From: Pseudoflavitalea sp. G-6-1-2
GTDB lineage: Bacteria > Bacteroidota > Bacteroidia > Chitinophagales > Chitinophagaceae
NCBI RefSeq assembly: GCF_012927185.1
Contig: NZ_JABBGB010000003.1
Coordinates: forward strand, 1,116,001 to 1,180,000
Length of the DNA: 64,000 bases
Direction: 5' to 3'
Shown here: positions 7,352 to 16,680 of the stretch, one piece after another
How the letters are laid out: each line of letters opens with the position of its first letter
How positions within the stretch are numbered: the first letter of the stretch is position 1
Position numbers and translations under genes: made by a program
The notes under the pieces: model-generated
The model's database searches: none
The model's input: the letters and a program-made list of their open reading frames with translations, nothing else
Told to the model about the DNA's origin: nothing

Positions 7352-8830
7352 TTAGAATCCCATTTGTATCGCTACCGGCTTCTGAATCACATTCAGATGC
7401 GTTTCTGTAAATGAATTAGAAACGGTGTTGAACAAATAAAATGATCCCTTCATGGCTTTGGATGAATTCGGATCATACGTGCATACGCCGATATTTTCCA
7501 TCGAAACTGTTCCACCTTCGTTGAAAGCAAACGCTGCAATATCGCCAGATTGATCTTCGGGCAATGTGAATACCTTCTGCAATTCCATGCCCATCACAGT
7601 AGTGCGGTAAACGCTGCGCCCGATTGCGAAATACCAGAAGTTGTTGCTGAAGTTGAAATAAGGCATTATCATTTTATCCAGATCGGGGACTGTGGCTTCT
7701 GCAATCTTGGTAAGACTGTTCACCGATTGATATCCATTCAGTGTGATGAGGAAGGAGGCAAGCTTATCGCCTTTCTTCATCAGAAATACGTAGCAGAATC
7801 CACCGTTTATGGATGTTTCAAATCCTTTGATGAAAGTGTATCCGGCGAGTATCGACTGATCGAGTGGTCCTTCTGCACTGGTGATATAACTGTCGCTGGC
7901 TGCCTGATTGGCTGTCATCAGAATGCGCACTTTGTTGTTTCTGTAATCCCATCCTGCCAGGAGTCGTGAGTAGAGTGATCTGCTGGTGAATAATCCCTGT
8001 GCACCAAAATCATAGTTCTGAGGATCACCGGGGTAGAGCACACTTCCTATCGCACCCTTATTCATCAAATGCGCTTTCCCATCTACCAGAATATAATTGT
8101 GGGTGGCGGATACCAACCGCACATATTGGGTGATGTTGAAAGAAGCGGAAGGTTCGATGAAGCTGGATTTGTTGTAGAACAGTATCGGCTTCATTTCGTT
8201 CACAAATACCTCCATCACATTGGCGTCGGATTCTCTGGCCGCCGTCATAACTGTGTAGGTGTAGTTGGTAGATGAGTTGCCATAATTGATTTTGAGTCCA
8301 AGATCAACAGGGTATTTGCCAATTGCTTTATCATTGAATGCACTGTAAGGCCTGAACAGGTTGTTTACACTGAGCGCTGAATGCATGTACAGTATTGCAT
8401 TGTGGTCGGCATCTTCAGCGAGAATGTAAGTGCCTCTGCTTGCGGCGTTGCTGATTTCGAGCGTGAAGTTGTAAGTGTAAACAGTGTTGGTGGTGAGGTC
8501 TTTAACGAAGTAATATCCCACCAGTTTACCAAAGCCCATATTGGCAATGGTATGCAGCTCTTTGGTTCTTGCGATGGTATCTTTTTCAATCACCCATGCG
8601 AACCTGAGATTGGTAGTGTCTGATCCGGATACGGTACCTGTAATAACCGGTGTGAAATTAAGAGGATCGCCATTCACCACACGATAGATGCGCTGTGAGT
8701 TGTGATCTCCCAGCAGCATGTTGTCGATACTGATCTTGTTGATCTTTGTATAATCATAGTTTCCCTTATCTTTTGAGCAGGCGCCCGCGAGAACGGAAAC
8801 AACCATCATGAAATATATAAGAATTCTCAT
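7352..8830 (-). CDS. PKD-like family lipoprotein of a Sus-type operon
   Basis: A 492-residue lipoprotein with lipobox Cys18 (LAGACSKDKGNYDY). The N-terminal ~130 residues form a PKD/Ig-like segment with VNGDPLNFTPVITG and RFAWVIEKD strands. The rest is beta-rich and looks like a propeller or repeated sheet region without catalytic motifs I recognise. Proteins of this type ('PKD-like family') are typically the last genes of SusC/SusD operons in Bacteroidota and are thought to be surface binding proteins. It follows the DUF4843 gene by 10 bp and is the distal gene of the 14569-to-7352 operon. Ligand unknown. Confidence 0.85.
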   Translation of the reverse strand: MRILIYFMMVVSVLAGACSKDKGNYDYTKINKISIDNMLLGDHNSQRIYRVVNGDPLNFTPVITGTVSGSDTTNLRFAWVIEKDTIARTKELHTIANMGFGKLVGYYFVKDLTTNTVYTYNFTLEISNAASRGTYILAEDADHNAILYMHSALSVNNLFRPYSAFNDKAIGKYPVDLGLKINYGNSSTNYTYTVMTAARESDANVMEVFVNEMKPILFYNKSSFIEPSASFNITQYVRLVSATHNYILVDGKAHLMNKGAIGSVLYPGDPQNYDFGAQGLFTSRSLYSRLLAGWDYRNNKVRILMTANQAASDSYITSAEGPLDQSILAGYTFIKGFETSINGGFCYVFLMKKGDKLASFLITLNGYQSVNSLTKIAEATVPDLDKMIMPYFNFSNNFWYFAIGRSVYRTTVMGMELQKVFTLPEDQSGDIAAFAFNEGGTVSMENIGVCTYDPNSSKAMKGSFYLFNTVSNSFTETHLNVIQKPVAIQMGF

Positions 8831-8840
8831 TGCAGTTGAT

Positions 8841-9632
8841 TTATGGTAAAAGAATGCGGGGCTGGGTATTATCTCCGTTGGGATACACCGGATGCTCGAT
8901 GAAGTATTGCTTCAGGTAGTTCACGTACATGAATGTTACCGGATACCAGCTCGAAATGGCAGAAGTGGGCATGTTGTTCCAGTAGTAAATGGGGCCCGGA
9001 GCTGCTGTGATGAGATCGGGTGAAGGGTCTGCACCAAGGTAGTAAATCTGAATCCATCTTTCGTAGATCTCAGGATAGAATGTGCCGAACTGATTGCGCC
9101 AGGTGAACCACCACTTGGGTTCAAGCAGCTGATTGGTGAAGATGATCCGCAGTTTTTCGTTGTATTTGTTGCCTATCGCAAAATCATTGTTCTCTTTCAG
9201 TTGCAGGGTGAACCACATGATATTGTTGCGCAGTGCTGTTCCTTTTTTGATCCTGATGTAGAGGGTATCCGTATATTTTCCTGATCCGATTACGGGTTCG
9301 GAAAAAGATACCAGCGAAGCATCGAAATTACTGCTCTGTGCAGCAATGCTGTAAGTATAACTGCGGCTTTGCTGGCTTGCTCCCCCTGCAATTTTTACAG
9401 GTATGGCAAATGTTTTCTCGTCGAGGTTGGGATTGTCCATCGCAAAGGAATAGTTCAGACTGTCGATATACAACTCTACCGCTCTGTTGTCTGTATTCCG
9501 CTGTGCGAAATAGATGTAAGACTTGTTTGTATTGAATGTCTCAACCACTTTGTTTTTGGAGCAGCCGGTGAACATTGAGCCGGTGAGCAGTATTATCAGG
9601 CTGCTGCCTATATGTTGGATGATTCGTTTCAT
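8841..9632 (-). CDS. DUF4843 domain lipoprotein
   Basis: A 263-residue lipoprotein (lipobox Cys24 in MFTGCSKNK). Just after the signal come a SYIYFAQRNTDN strand and a VELYIDSLNYSFAMDNPN segment. A middle part with FAIPVKIAGG and FTLQLKENNDFAIG strands is the pattern of DUF4843 (a Calx-beta/BT_3044-like Ig fold). These proteins accompany SusC/SusD pairs and are assumed to be surface-exposed glycan binding or structural lipoproteins. The gene is 15 bp downstream of SusD and 10 bp upstream of the PKD-like gene. Nothing in the sequence identifies a ligand. Confidence 0.85.
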   Translation of the reverse strand: MKRIIQHIGSSLIILLTGSMFTGCSKNKVVETFNTNKSYIYFAQRNTDNRAVELYIDSLNYSFAMDNPNLDEKTFAIPVKIAGGASQQSRSYTYSIAAQSSNFDASLVSFSEPVIGSGKYTDTLYIRIKKGTALRNNIMWFTLQLKENNDFAIGNKYNEKLRIIFTNQLLEPKWWFTWRNQFGTFYPEIYERWIQIYYLGADPSPDLITAAPGPIYYWNNMPTSAISSWYPVTFMYVNYLKQYFIEHPVYPNGDNTQPRILLP

Positions 9633-9647
9633 GATAAATGTTTTAAC

Positions 9648-11117
9648 CTACTTGGTGTTGTTGTAAATGGATTCATCAACAGGCAATGGCAGATGATAGA
9701 TGGTGAGATCGGCCGGAATGGTTCCGGTGGGCCTCACCAATGGCCTGAACATCCTCTTGTACATCAGGTACACGTATCCTTCGCCGGGATATTCTTTTCT
9801 GCTTTCGTCGATGATGAAGTTCATCACCACCTCCGGAGTGGTAGTTGCCGGATCGTATGGAATTCCGGTTGTGAGGTTTCTGCTGAAGCGAAGCTTGTTG
9901 AGCAATTGCATGGCCAGTGCCGGATCGGTGGCTGCTTTTGCTTCGGCCATGATGAAATACATTTCGGGCAGTGCCAGCAACGATACTTCATACTGATCTT
10001 GTGATGAAGAGGGCAACGTGTCTATCTCGAATTTGGTGAACCTGTACTGGCTGGTGCCGATCACTCCGAACCAGTTGATCCATCTGTAATCGTTCACACT
10101 TCCGTGAACGCTGTTCTTGTACAGATTGTTCATGAGATAAGTGTACTGCGGAACAAGTGTAGGTGTTGCTGTAGCTGAAAAATCGGGCAGATAACCGGCC
10201 AGCATATCACGGTGATTGTAAATGTAGAGCCCGAAAAGATTCTCCACTGAAAATCGTTTGTTTCTTGCACTAACATCGGAGCTGCCTACGAGGCGGATAG
10301 CTGCGTCTCTGTTGGTTTCGAGTTGTGTTATCACTGCATTGGCGCGGGTGTATGCTTCGTCAGTTTTGCCTGCCCACATGGAAAGCCGGGCCTTCAATCC
10401 CAGCACTGCATAGTAATTCATACGGATGCCTCTGCGGTCGATGAGCGAATTGTATCGGATGGTACCGAATCCATTACCGTTGGTGCTTCTGCCGATTGTT
10501 TTGATGGTGTCGTTCTTCAGCAGCAGCTCTGCATCGGCAAGATCTTTATCGATGCGGCTGATCACTTCTCCTGCGGAAATCAGCGGCTGGGGCAGGTTTC
10601 CGGCTGCGGCATAGTAGGGGATGGCTTTTGCTCCCGCACCTTCCTGGCTGATAACAGGACCAAATAGCCGAAGCAGCTCGAGATGTGCAAATGCCCGCAT
10701 GCCTGTTGCTTCTCCTTTGATGAGATCGTAATACTGATCTCCTTTGATGTTCTCGATATTCTTGAGTATCGTATTGGTTTTGTTGATGGCAGTGTAGAGG
10801 CCGCTCCAGATATTGCTCAGCATCGTCTGATACACGGGCAGCTGGTAATTGAGGCCAATCACATTGGAGTATGGGTTCTGCTGTGCAGGGATATTCCAGT
10901 AACCGGCCATTGCATCCAGCATGCCGTATTTCAGCTGACGCCCATAGAGATTGGGATTGGTGATGCCGTAATAAACATCGGCGAGCGCACTCTCGAATCC
11001 GTCCCGGCTATTGAAGAGCTCATTTTCGAATACCTTATCGTTCGGGGTAACATCGAGGAACTTCCTGCATCCTGTGAAGGTCACCAGCGCGAAAAGGGCT
11101 ATATGAATATATTTCAT
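9648..11117 (-). CDS. RagB/SusD family nutrient uptake lipoprotein
   Basis: 489 residues with lipobox Cys17 (FTGCRKFLDVTPNDKV). The motif CRKFLDVTP after the cysteine is a hallmark of RagB/SusD proteins. It continues with the SusD N-terminal helical domain and the C-terminal RagB/SusD domain, with LLALPEMYFIMAEAKAATDPALAMQLLNKLR near 385-420 (the usual 'EmyLirAEAyar' helix). It partners with the SusC gene 20 bp upstream. DUF4843 and PKD-like lipoproteins follow, an arrangement common in polysaccharide or peptide utilisation loci. No degradative enzyme is encoded beside it, so the substrate stays unknown. Confidence 0.93.
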   Translation of the reverse strand: MKYIHIALFALVTFTGCRKFLDVTPNDKVFENELFNSRDGFESALADVYYGITNPNLYGRQLKYGMLDAMAGYWNIPAQQNPYSNVIGLNYQLPVYQTMLSNIWSGLYTAINKTNTILKNIENIKGDQYYDLIKGEATGMRAFAHLELLRLFGPVISQEGAGAKAIPYYAAAGNLPQPLISAGEVISRIDKDLADAELLLKNDTIKTIGRSTNGNGFGTIRYNSLIDRRGIRMNYYAVLGLKARLSMWAGKTDEAYTRANAVITQLETNRDAAIRLVGSSDVSARNKRFSVENLFGLYIYNHRDMLAGYLPDFSATATPTLVPQYTYLMNNLYKNSVHGSVNDYRWINWFGVIGTSQYRFTKFEIDTLPSSSQDQYEVSLLALPEMYFIMAEAKAATDPALAMQLLNKLRFSRNLTTGIPYDPATTTPEVVMNFIIDESRKEYPGEGYVYLMYKRMFRPLVRPTGTIPADLTIYHLPLPVDESIYNNTK

Positions 11118-11137
11118 TGTGATCTGTTGTGTGGTGA

Positions 11138-14100
11138 TTAATATTCAACGGTCAATCCGAGGTTGTAAGTTCTGGCAAACGGATAATCGATGCCACGCTC
11201 CATTCTGATGGTGCTCAATCTGAATACATCGTTGGTGGAGAAGTTAAGCCTCAGTCGCTGAATGCGGTATTTGGCCAGCTTCACTTTCATGAAATCGTAA
11301 TTGACATTGAGGCTGGCGAGACGCAGCGTGTTTTCTTTCTGAACAAACCTTGTGGTAAGCTGAGTGGCTGTCTGATCGGAAATGCCTTTGTACATCGCCA
11401 CATCACCGGGCGTTTTCCAGCGCTGTTCAAGGATGCGCAGATCTGCATTCATATATGGGCTTGCATTTTCTACTTTATCAACCAGAGTGGTATTGTAGAT
11501 GTCTGCTCCGAGCGTATAGTAGAAGAACAATCTTACTGACAGGCCTTTCCATGACAGATCGGTGCCGAAAGTTCCGCTGAGCCTGGGTTCTTTGTCACCA
11601 GCCACTATCTGATTCTGGGCGTTCCAGGTGTAGGTTCTGTTGCCGTTGAGATCGAGGTACAATTCACGTCCGGTGGCTGGATCGATGCCGAGTGAGCGCA
11701 CTGCACGGAAAACGCTGAGCGACTGATTTTCTTCATAGTAAGCAGAGATCCTTTTGATGTCTCCGTTGCTTTCTTTGGCAACCAGTGATTCGTTCAGCTT
11801 CTTCAGCTCATCGGAGATCTTCACCAGCTTGCTTTGATTTTTCACAGCAGCGAAGTTGAGGCTCCAGTAAAGTTGTTTTTGCGGATTGGAGTACACCATT
11901 ACTGTACTGCTGAGTTCAAAGCCGCGGTTTCTTACTTCGCCCAGATTCTCATAAAATCTGTTGTCTGCAAATCCCAGACTCGGTGCAACAGTGATGGCCG
12001 AGATCATTCTGTTGGTGGTTCTTTCGTATACGTTCAATCTTACGTTGATGCGCTGGTTCCAGAAGGCGGCATCGATACCGGCGCTTTTCTGGAAGATCTT
12101 GGGCCATGTGAGTGAGGGGTTGCCCTGGCTCACATACATGGTCGTATTTTTTTTATAGTACCGCGCATCAGGAGAGAAGAGATAGGCAGTGGTGGTCATG
12201 TCTGCAGTGAAATTCTCGTTGCCTGTTTCGCCGAGGTTGGCGAATACGCGGAACATATCTACTCCGTTCACGTGAAAGAATTTCTCTTTGTGCAGGTTGT
12301 ATCCGAGACCCACACTCCAGAACGAACCGAAGCGGTTGTCTTCTCCGAATTTGGATGATCCGTCTACGCGATAGGAGAAGTCTGCCAGGTATTTCTGATC
12401 ATAGTCGTAATGCAGGTTGGAAGCAAGTCCCAGCAATCTTTCCGGAACACTGGTGTAAGTTGGTCTCATGCTGGAATAACCAAGGGCGAGGCTGGGGCTT
12501 ACGAAACGATCGTCTACAAATCCACGGAGCGTATCCGATCGTCCATCGATCTTGCTCGATCTGGCTTCTCCGATCACAGCTGCATTGAGTGAATGCAATC
12601 CTAATGTTTTGCCGTATTGCAAGGTGAGGTTGGCCTGATACTGTGTGGCTCCTCCATTGTTCACTGCATACAATCCTTTTCTGGTGTCGGATGATTCGGA
12701 GATGAAACGGGTATTGTATGGCGAGATGTAGAGTTCTCCATCATTGAATGTTTTTGAGAGCACACCAACGGCATTCAGTTTGAAGCCGCTGCCGATGAAC
12801 CATTCGATGCTCAGATTATTGGTAAGGATGGAACTGTTGTTGAAGTTTTTATAAGGAAGACTGGCATTGTAAAGCGGGTTATACGAAACGCCGCCGGCGA
12901 ATGAAGTGAAATACTGGCCGAGATCATTGTAACGCGGAATCAGCTTTCCGTTATCGTCATAGATGCGCTCGTAAGGATTCATTTTTGTGTAGAGCGAGAA
13001 AGAGCCATACGGAGAATTGTATTCTTTCGTGCCCTGAAAACTGGCATTGTTTCTGAAAGTGACCTTATTGGGAATACGGTAGATGAGGTTGAAAGCCGCG
13101 CCGTATCTGGTTCTTCCCGATCCTTTCATAGCTCCTTTGAAATCGGCGTAGTTGCCGTCGATGCTGTAACGAACTTCCTGATTGCCTCCTTCGGCGCGGA
13201 TACTGTGACCGGTTGAGAAGGTCGATTGCACAGGTTGTTTCAGCCAGTAGGTGTTTACGCCGCTCTGCACTGCGAGTTGTCTGTCGCGGTACAGGTTGTT
13301 CAGCTTCATGGTGTAGTCGGCCGTCCATTGCGGATCTGCTGGGTCTTTGTACTGATAGATGCCTGCGAGTTTTTCATACTCGAGTTTCTGTGAAGCATTC
13401 ATCAGGTTGTAATCGGAGAGATCAACCAGCGTGGCTGATCCTTTGAAATCATAGCTGACAGTGAATTTGCCCGATTTCGGCAATCTCGTTTCAATTACCA
13501 GCACCCCATTGCCTGCGCGGCTTCCGTAGAGAATGGTAGCACTGGCATCTTTGAGAATGGAAATGGATTCGATGCGGTTCACATCCATGTCGTAGAGTTG
13601 CTGCAGCGTGCCCTGAAATCCATCGATGATGATGAGCGGCAGGTTCACATTGCTTCCTACGCTGCTGATGCCACGGATATTGATATCGGGCAACCGGTTG
13701 GGGTCGGAACCTGCAATATTGTTTTCCTGTACCCTGAATGCAGGATCGAGGGTTTGGATAATGGAGAAGATATTGTTGTTGTTGAATTTCTGTAACTCCT
13801 TTCTGGTAATGGTAGTGGATGCTCCGGTGAAGGTTTCTTTCTTTCTGGTGAAATAACCCGTTACCACTACATCTTTACCTGCGAGTGATTCTTTGAGGTT
13901 TACTTCAGCTTTAACACTGGTTTGATTGTCTGAAAGCCTTACTGCATACGGTTCTATGCTTACGTGTGTAATGATGAGTGTTGCTCCTGTACGCACTTTG
14001 ATGCGGAACTCGCCACGCTCGTTGGTGGCAGTTGCATTGCCGTTTACACCTTTCTCGCTGACAGTAGCGCCGGCAAGGGGAGTGGGGGCGCCCAGACCAT

Positions 14101-14569
14101 CTTTGAGTTGCACCACACCTGTTATCACCTGGGCCGGAATGGTATCCGGTGCTATGAGAAGGGAGAGTGGTGAAGGCGCTGTTTTTTGTTGAGACAGCAC
14201 GATGGTTCCTTCTTCAATTCTGGCTTTGATGCGGGTACCTTTCAAAGCCAGCGTGAGAAACTGCTCCAGCGGCATATTCTCTGCATGCACATTGAGGCAG
14301 CAGGCACTCTGAAGCAATTCTTTATTGGCCCAATAGGTATAACCCGTTTGCTTCTGAACGGCCAGCAGCACGGTTTTCAGCGATACGTTCTTCGCAGAGA
14401 GCGTAACGGTTTGGGAAGATGCCATTACTGATGCACTCAGCATGGCAATGAGCAGAACAGCAGTCGACAATTTCATAATGAACTTGATGGGGAGGCGTAT
14501 CCAGTCATGCATGAAAACAGACCTGTACGTAGGGGCATGACGTTTTCTCCAATTAACAGTTAATTGCAT
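11138..14569 (-). CDS. SusC/RagA TonB-linked outer membrane receptor with N-terminal STN signalling domain
   Basis: 1143 residues. A signal/anchor segment around residues 32-52 is followed by a secretin/TonB short N-terminal (STN) domain at ~52-126 (SLKTVLLAVQKQTGY, LEQFLTLALKGT). Next come a carboxypeptidase-regulatory-like domain at ~148-232, the plug (KDVVVTGYFTRKKETFTGA onward), a SusC-type SILKDASATILYGSRAGNGVLVIETR region (shown here only as a guide, ~340-362), and a long barrel. The STN domain is what talks to a periplasmic FecR, and the FecR and sigma genes lie directly upstream on the same strand, so this receptor should induce its own operon when it binds ligand. Possible starts are 14569, 14512 (MHDW) or 14476 (MKLS). 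I kept the longest because similar leaders are common in the family. Confidence 0.93.
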   Translation of the reverse strand: MQLTVNWRKRHAPTYRSVFMHDWIRLPIKFIMKLSTAVLLIAMLSASVMASSQTVTLSAKNVSLKTVLLAVQKQTGYTYWANKELLQSACCLNVHAENMPLEQFLTLALKGTRIKARIEEGTIVLSQQKTAPSPLSLLIAPDTIPAQVITGVVQLKDGLGAPTPLAGATVSEKGVNGNATATNERGEFRIKVRTGATLIITHVSIEPYAVRLSDNQTSVKAEVNLKESLAGKDVVVTGYFTRKKETFTGASTTITRKELQKFNNNNIFSIIQTLDPAFRVQENNIAGSDPNRLPDINIRGISSVGSNVNLPLIIIDGFQGTLQQLYDMDVNRIESISILKDASATILYGSRAGNGVLVIETRLPKSGKFTVSYDFKGSATLVDLSDYNLMNASQKLEYEKLAGIYQYKDPADPQWTADYTMKLNNLYRDRQLAVQSGVNTYWLKQPVQSTFSTGHSIRAEGGNQEVRYSIDGNYADFKGAMKGSGRTRYGAAFNLIYRIPNKVTFRNNASFQGTKEYNSPYGSFSLYTKMNPYERIYDDNGKLIPRYNDLGQYFTSFAGGVSYNPLYNASLPYKNFNNSSILTNNLSIEWFIGSGFKLNAVGVLSKTFNDGELYISPYNTRFISESSDTRKGLYAVNNGGATQYQANLTLQYGKTLGLHSLNAAVIGEARSSKIDGRSDTLRGFVDDRFVSPSLALGYSSMRPTYTSVPERLLGLASNLHYDYDQKYLADFSYRVDGSSKFGEDNRFGSFWSVGLGYNLHKEKFFHVNGVDMFRVFANLGETGNENFTADMTTTAYLFSPDARYYKKNTTMYVSQGNPSLTWPKIFQKSAGIDAAFWNQRINVRLNVYERTTNRMISAITVAPSLGFADNRFYENLGEVRNRGFELSSTVMVYSNPQKQLYWSLNFAAVKNQSKLVKISDELKKLNESLVAKESNGDIKRISAYYEENQSLSVFRAVRSLGIDPATGRELYLDLNGNRTYTWNAQNQIVAGDKEPRLSGTFGTDLSWKGLSVRLFFYYTLGADIYNTTLVDKVENASPYMNADLRILEQRWKTPGDVAMYKGISDQTATQLTTRFVQKENTLRLASLNVNYDFMKVKLAKYRIQRLRLNFSTNDVFRLSTIRMERGIDYPFARTYNLGLTVEY

Positions 14570-14669
14570 ACATTCGCATTGTTTGGTTTTTTAAAAGGTG
14601 CCTAGCCTTGTATAGAAATCAACATCGCCGGGAATGCGTCAACATTTCCGGTTTTTGTTTGATAACAGC

Positions 14670-15863
14670 CTATTGTTTCTTATTGCTGATGATCAGCATT
14701 CTGCCTTCCTGCCTTGCATCCACATCCATGTCTTTGAGCGATTTGATGATGCCTGAGAGTTTCATGCTTCTCGGTACCATGCCTGCATATGTTTCTGTGG
14801 GAATGGCGCCTTCGTATTTTACATCTACATCGTACCATCTTTCTATCAGTTTCATGATCTGCTGAAGGGTGAGATCATCAAAACTGAAATAGCCATTCTT
14901 CCACGCGAGTATTTTATCGAGATCCACAGATGGTATTGTCTTAATGGGTGCAGAGGGCCGGAAACGCGCCTGCTGACCGGGTTTCAGCGTTGCAGGTAAT
15001 ATGCCTTCAGCCGAAACTTTTACCGAACCGGATACCAGTGTTGTATTGATGGTGGTTTCATCGTCATAGGCATTCACATTGAAAGATGTGCCGAGTACCT
15101 GCACTTCCATATTCTTAGTCTGCACTTTGAAAGGAGCCTCCGGTTGAGCCGCAATTTCGAAATACACTTCTCCTGTAATTTTCACGGCTCTTTCATTGCC
15201 GGTGAAAACTACAGGATATTCCAGTGAGCTGCCTGCATTCAACCATGCTTTGGACCCGTCGGAGAGTACCATCATGTATTGCCTGCCTTTGGGTGTGCTT
15301 ACTGTGTTTCGGGTAATTTCTGTGGATGAACTCCAGTTGTGACCGGCTACCAGATGTCCGTCTTTGATGTTGATATTTATTCCACCGGAAGTATTGGTGG
15401 TGCCGTCTTTCAGTGTATCGAGCAGAACGGTAGTTCCATCGGCAAGTGTAAGTACAGCGCCGTTCGATGCTGGATTTCTGTCTGCGATCACCGGAGCATC
15501 GGGTGTTGTTGTTGTAGTTGCAGGAGCCATGATGCGCCAGATGCTGAATGCCCCGATGATGATGGCCGATGCAGCCACCCACCACCAGCGATAATTTGTT
15601 TTGCGGGATGGTATGATGCGGATAACTGCTTGCTGCTCCTGCGTTTCAGGCGCAAGTATCGCTGCTATGATCTCATCCGAACTCTGTTGCGGCAGTAAAT
15701 GCGGGCCAGCTTTCTTCGCCGCCATAATGTGCGAGATCGCCTCCTGTACAGCGGATTTATTGGCCGGGTCTGCCAGGTATTCCATCAGTGTCTTCCGGTC
15801 CGGTTCAGAAAGCTCAGTTCCGGAAAGCTTACTCAAAAGCTCTTCGAGTTGGTTTTGGTGCAT
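14670..15863 (-). CDS. FecR family anti-sigma factor (DUF4974 C-terminus)
   Basis: 397 residues. The N-terminal ~90 residues are a helical sigma-binding region (LTELSEPDRKTL-type helices). A single transmembrane helix lies near 93-113 (WWWVAASAIIIGAFSIW). The periplasmic FecR domain contains STPKGRQYMMVLSDGSKAWL and TGEVYFEI, and the C-terminal DUF4974 domain includes GYFSFDDLTLQQIMKLIERWYDV. The protein holds the ECF sigma factor inactive until the STN domain of the receptor engages its periplasmic part. It lies 80 bp after the sigma gene and 100 bp before the SusC gene on the same strand. Confidence 0.93.
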   Translation of the reverse strand: MHQNQLEELLSKLSGTELSEPDRKTLMEYLADPANKSAVQEAISHIMAAKKAGPHLLPQQSSDEIIAAILAPETQEQQAVIRIIPSRKTNYRWWWVAASAIIIGAFSIWRIMAPATTTTTPDAPVIADRNPASNGAVLTLADGTTVLLDTLKDGTTNTSGGININIKDGHLVAGHNWSSSTEITRNTVSTPKGRQYMMVLSDGSKAWLNAGSSLEYPVVFTGNERAVKITGEVYFEIAAQPEAPFKVQTKNMEVQVLGTSFNVNAYDDETTINTTLVSGSVKVSAEGILPATLKPGQQARFRPSAPIKTIPSVDLDKILAWKNGYFSFDDLTLQQIMKLIERWYDVDVKYEGAIPTETYAGMVPRSMKLSGIIKSLKDMDVDARQEGRMLIISNKKQ

Positions 15864-15943
15864 CGCAGTCGATTAATAATGTTGCTGTGAGTAAAGAGTA
15901 GGGCAATAGTTGCCCCGGGTCAATAGGTTGAAAAAATATTTTT

Positions 15944-16609
15944 TTATCGCACCTGCATGCAGATCAGCAGGGCAATGGCCGGTGTGAGATCGAGGTGCAG
16001 CAGGCAATAAGAACGGATGGTTCTGGTAGCCAGACTCAGATGCCGTTTCACCGTCTCGGGTTGTAATCCAAGCCTGTCGGCCGCTTCGGCGCGTGAAAGC
16101 CCCTGCTGCCTTATCAGCACATACACCTGCAGTTGCTGCGGTGGCAGTTGCTGTATAGCCCGCTGCAATAATCTGTTGTAGTCTTTTTCGAGAATGGTGG
16201 ACAGCAGATTGTCTTCGTGCTCTGTGTCTGCAGTCTGCTCCTGCCAGGCTTTGTGTTTCTTCGATTGCTGCGCCTGCGCATGAAGACTTCTGTACACGGC
16301 ATTTCTGGTGATGATGAAAAGGTATGCATCCCAGTCCGTTACTGCAGCAACTTTTTCTCTGCTCTTCCAGATCTGAAGAAAAACATCCTGCACAATCTCT
16401 TCGGCAATATTGGTGGAAGTGGTGAACAGCAGGGCATTCGAGTAGACCCTGTGTTTGTATCGGTTGAACAGCAGACTGAAAGCACTATGGCTTCCAGATC
16501 CCAATTGTTCAAGCAGTTCGGGGGTATCCTGATGATCTTTTTTATTCTCCAATTCTACAGCAGTTTGGTTCAGATGATTACAGGATAAGTATCCGGGGCA
16601 TGGAACCAA
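15944..16609 (-). CDS. ECF RNA polymerase sigma-70 factor controlling the SusCD/DUF4843/PKD operon
   Basis: Region 2 is visible as FSLLFNRYKHRVYSNALLF...IAEEIVQDVFLQIW. Region 4 is visible as LPPQQLQVYVLIRQQGLSRAEAADRLG with an HTH (LQPETVKRHLSLATRTI). The longest frame starts with TTG at 16609 (221 aa). TTG at 16552 would give a 202-aa protein starting LENKKDHQDTPELL, closer to family length, and the promoter-like CATCTTTG at 16607-16614 overlaps the upstream TTG. I therefore consider 16552 the more likely start. There is no in-frame ATG in the N-terminal part. FecR follows 80 bp downstream, so the pair should act as a surface-signalling switch. Confidence 0.9.
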   Translation of the reverse strand: MVPCPGYLSCNHLNQTAVELENKKDHQDTPELLEQLGSGSHSAFSLLFNRYKHRVYSNALLFTTSTNIAEEIVQDVFLQIWKSREKVAAVTDWDAYLFIITRNAVYRSLHAQAQQSKKHKAWQEQTADTEHEDNLLSTILEKDYNRLLQRAIQQLPPQQLQVYVLIRQQGLSRAEAADRLGLQPETVKRHLSLATRTIRSYCLLHLDLTPAIALLICMQVR

Positions 16610-16614
16610 AGATG
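16607..16614 (-). promoter_or_regulatory. Possible -7 element (CATCTTTG) of the ECF sigma gene
   Basis: On the minus strand the sequence reads CATCTTTG, one base from the Bacteroidota TAnnTTTG consensus. No clear -33 TTTG was seen. If real, the message starts near 16600 and translation must begin downstream of it. Confidence 0.25.
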
Positions 16615-16640
16615 GCTAATTTATTGGAATAATCAGGATG

Positions 16641-16673
16641 AAAAAATGAACGCTCTGGTATTCAGAGCGTTCA
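16641..16673 (-). terminator. Rho-independent terminator after the SDR gene
   Basis: An 11-bp perfect stem TGAACGCTCTG (16647-16657) / CAGAGCGTTCA (16663-16673) has a 5-base loop. On the minus strand it is followed by six T (A run at 16641-16646). It lies 7 bases past the SDR stop codon. Confidence 0.9.
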
Positions 16674-16680
16674 TCGGTAT

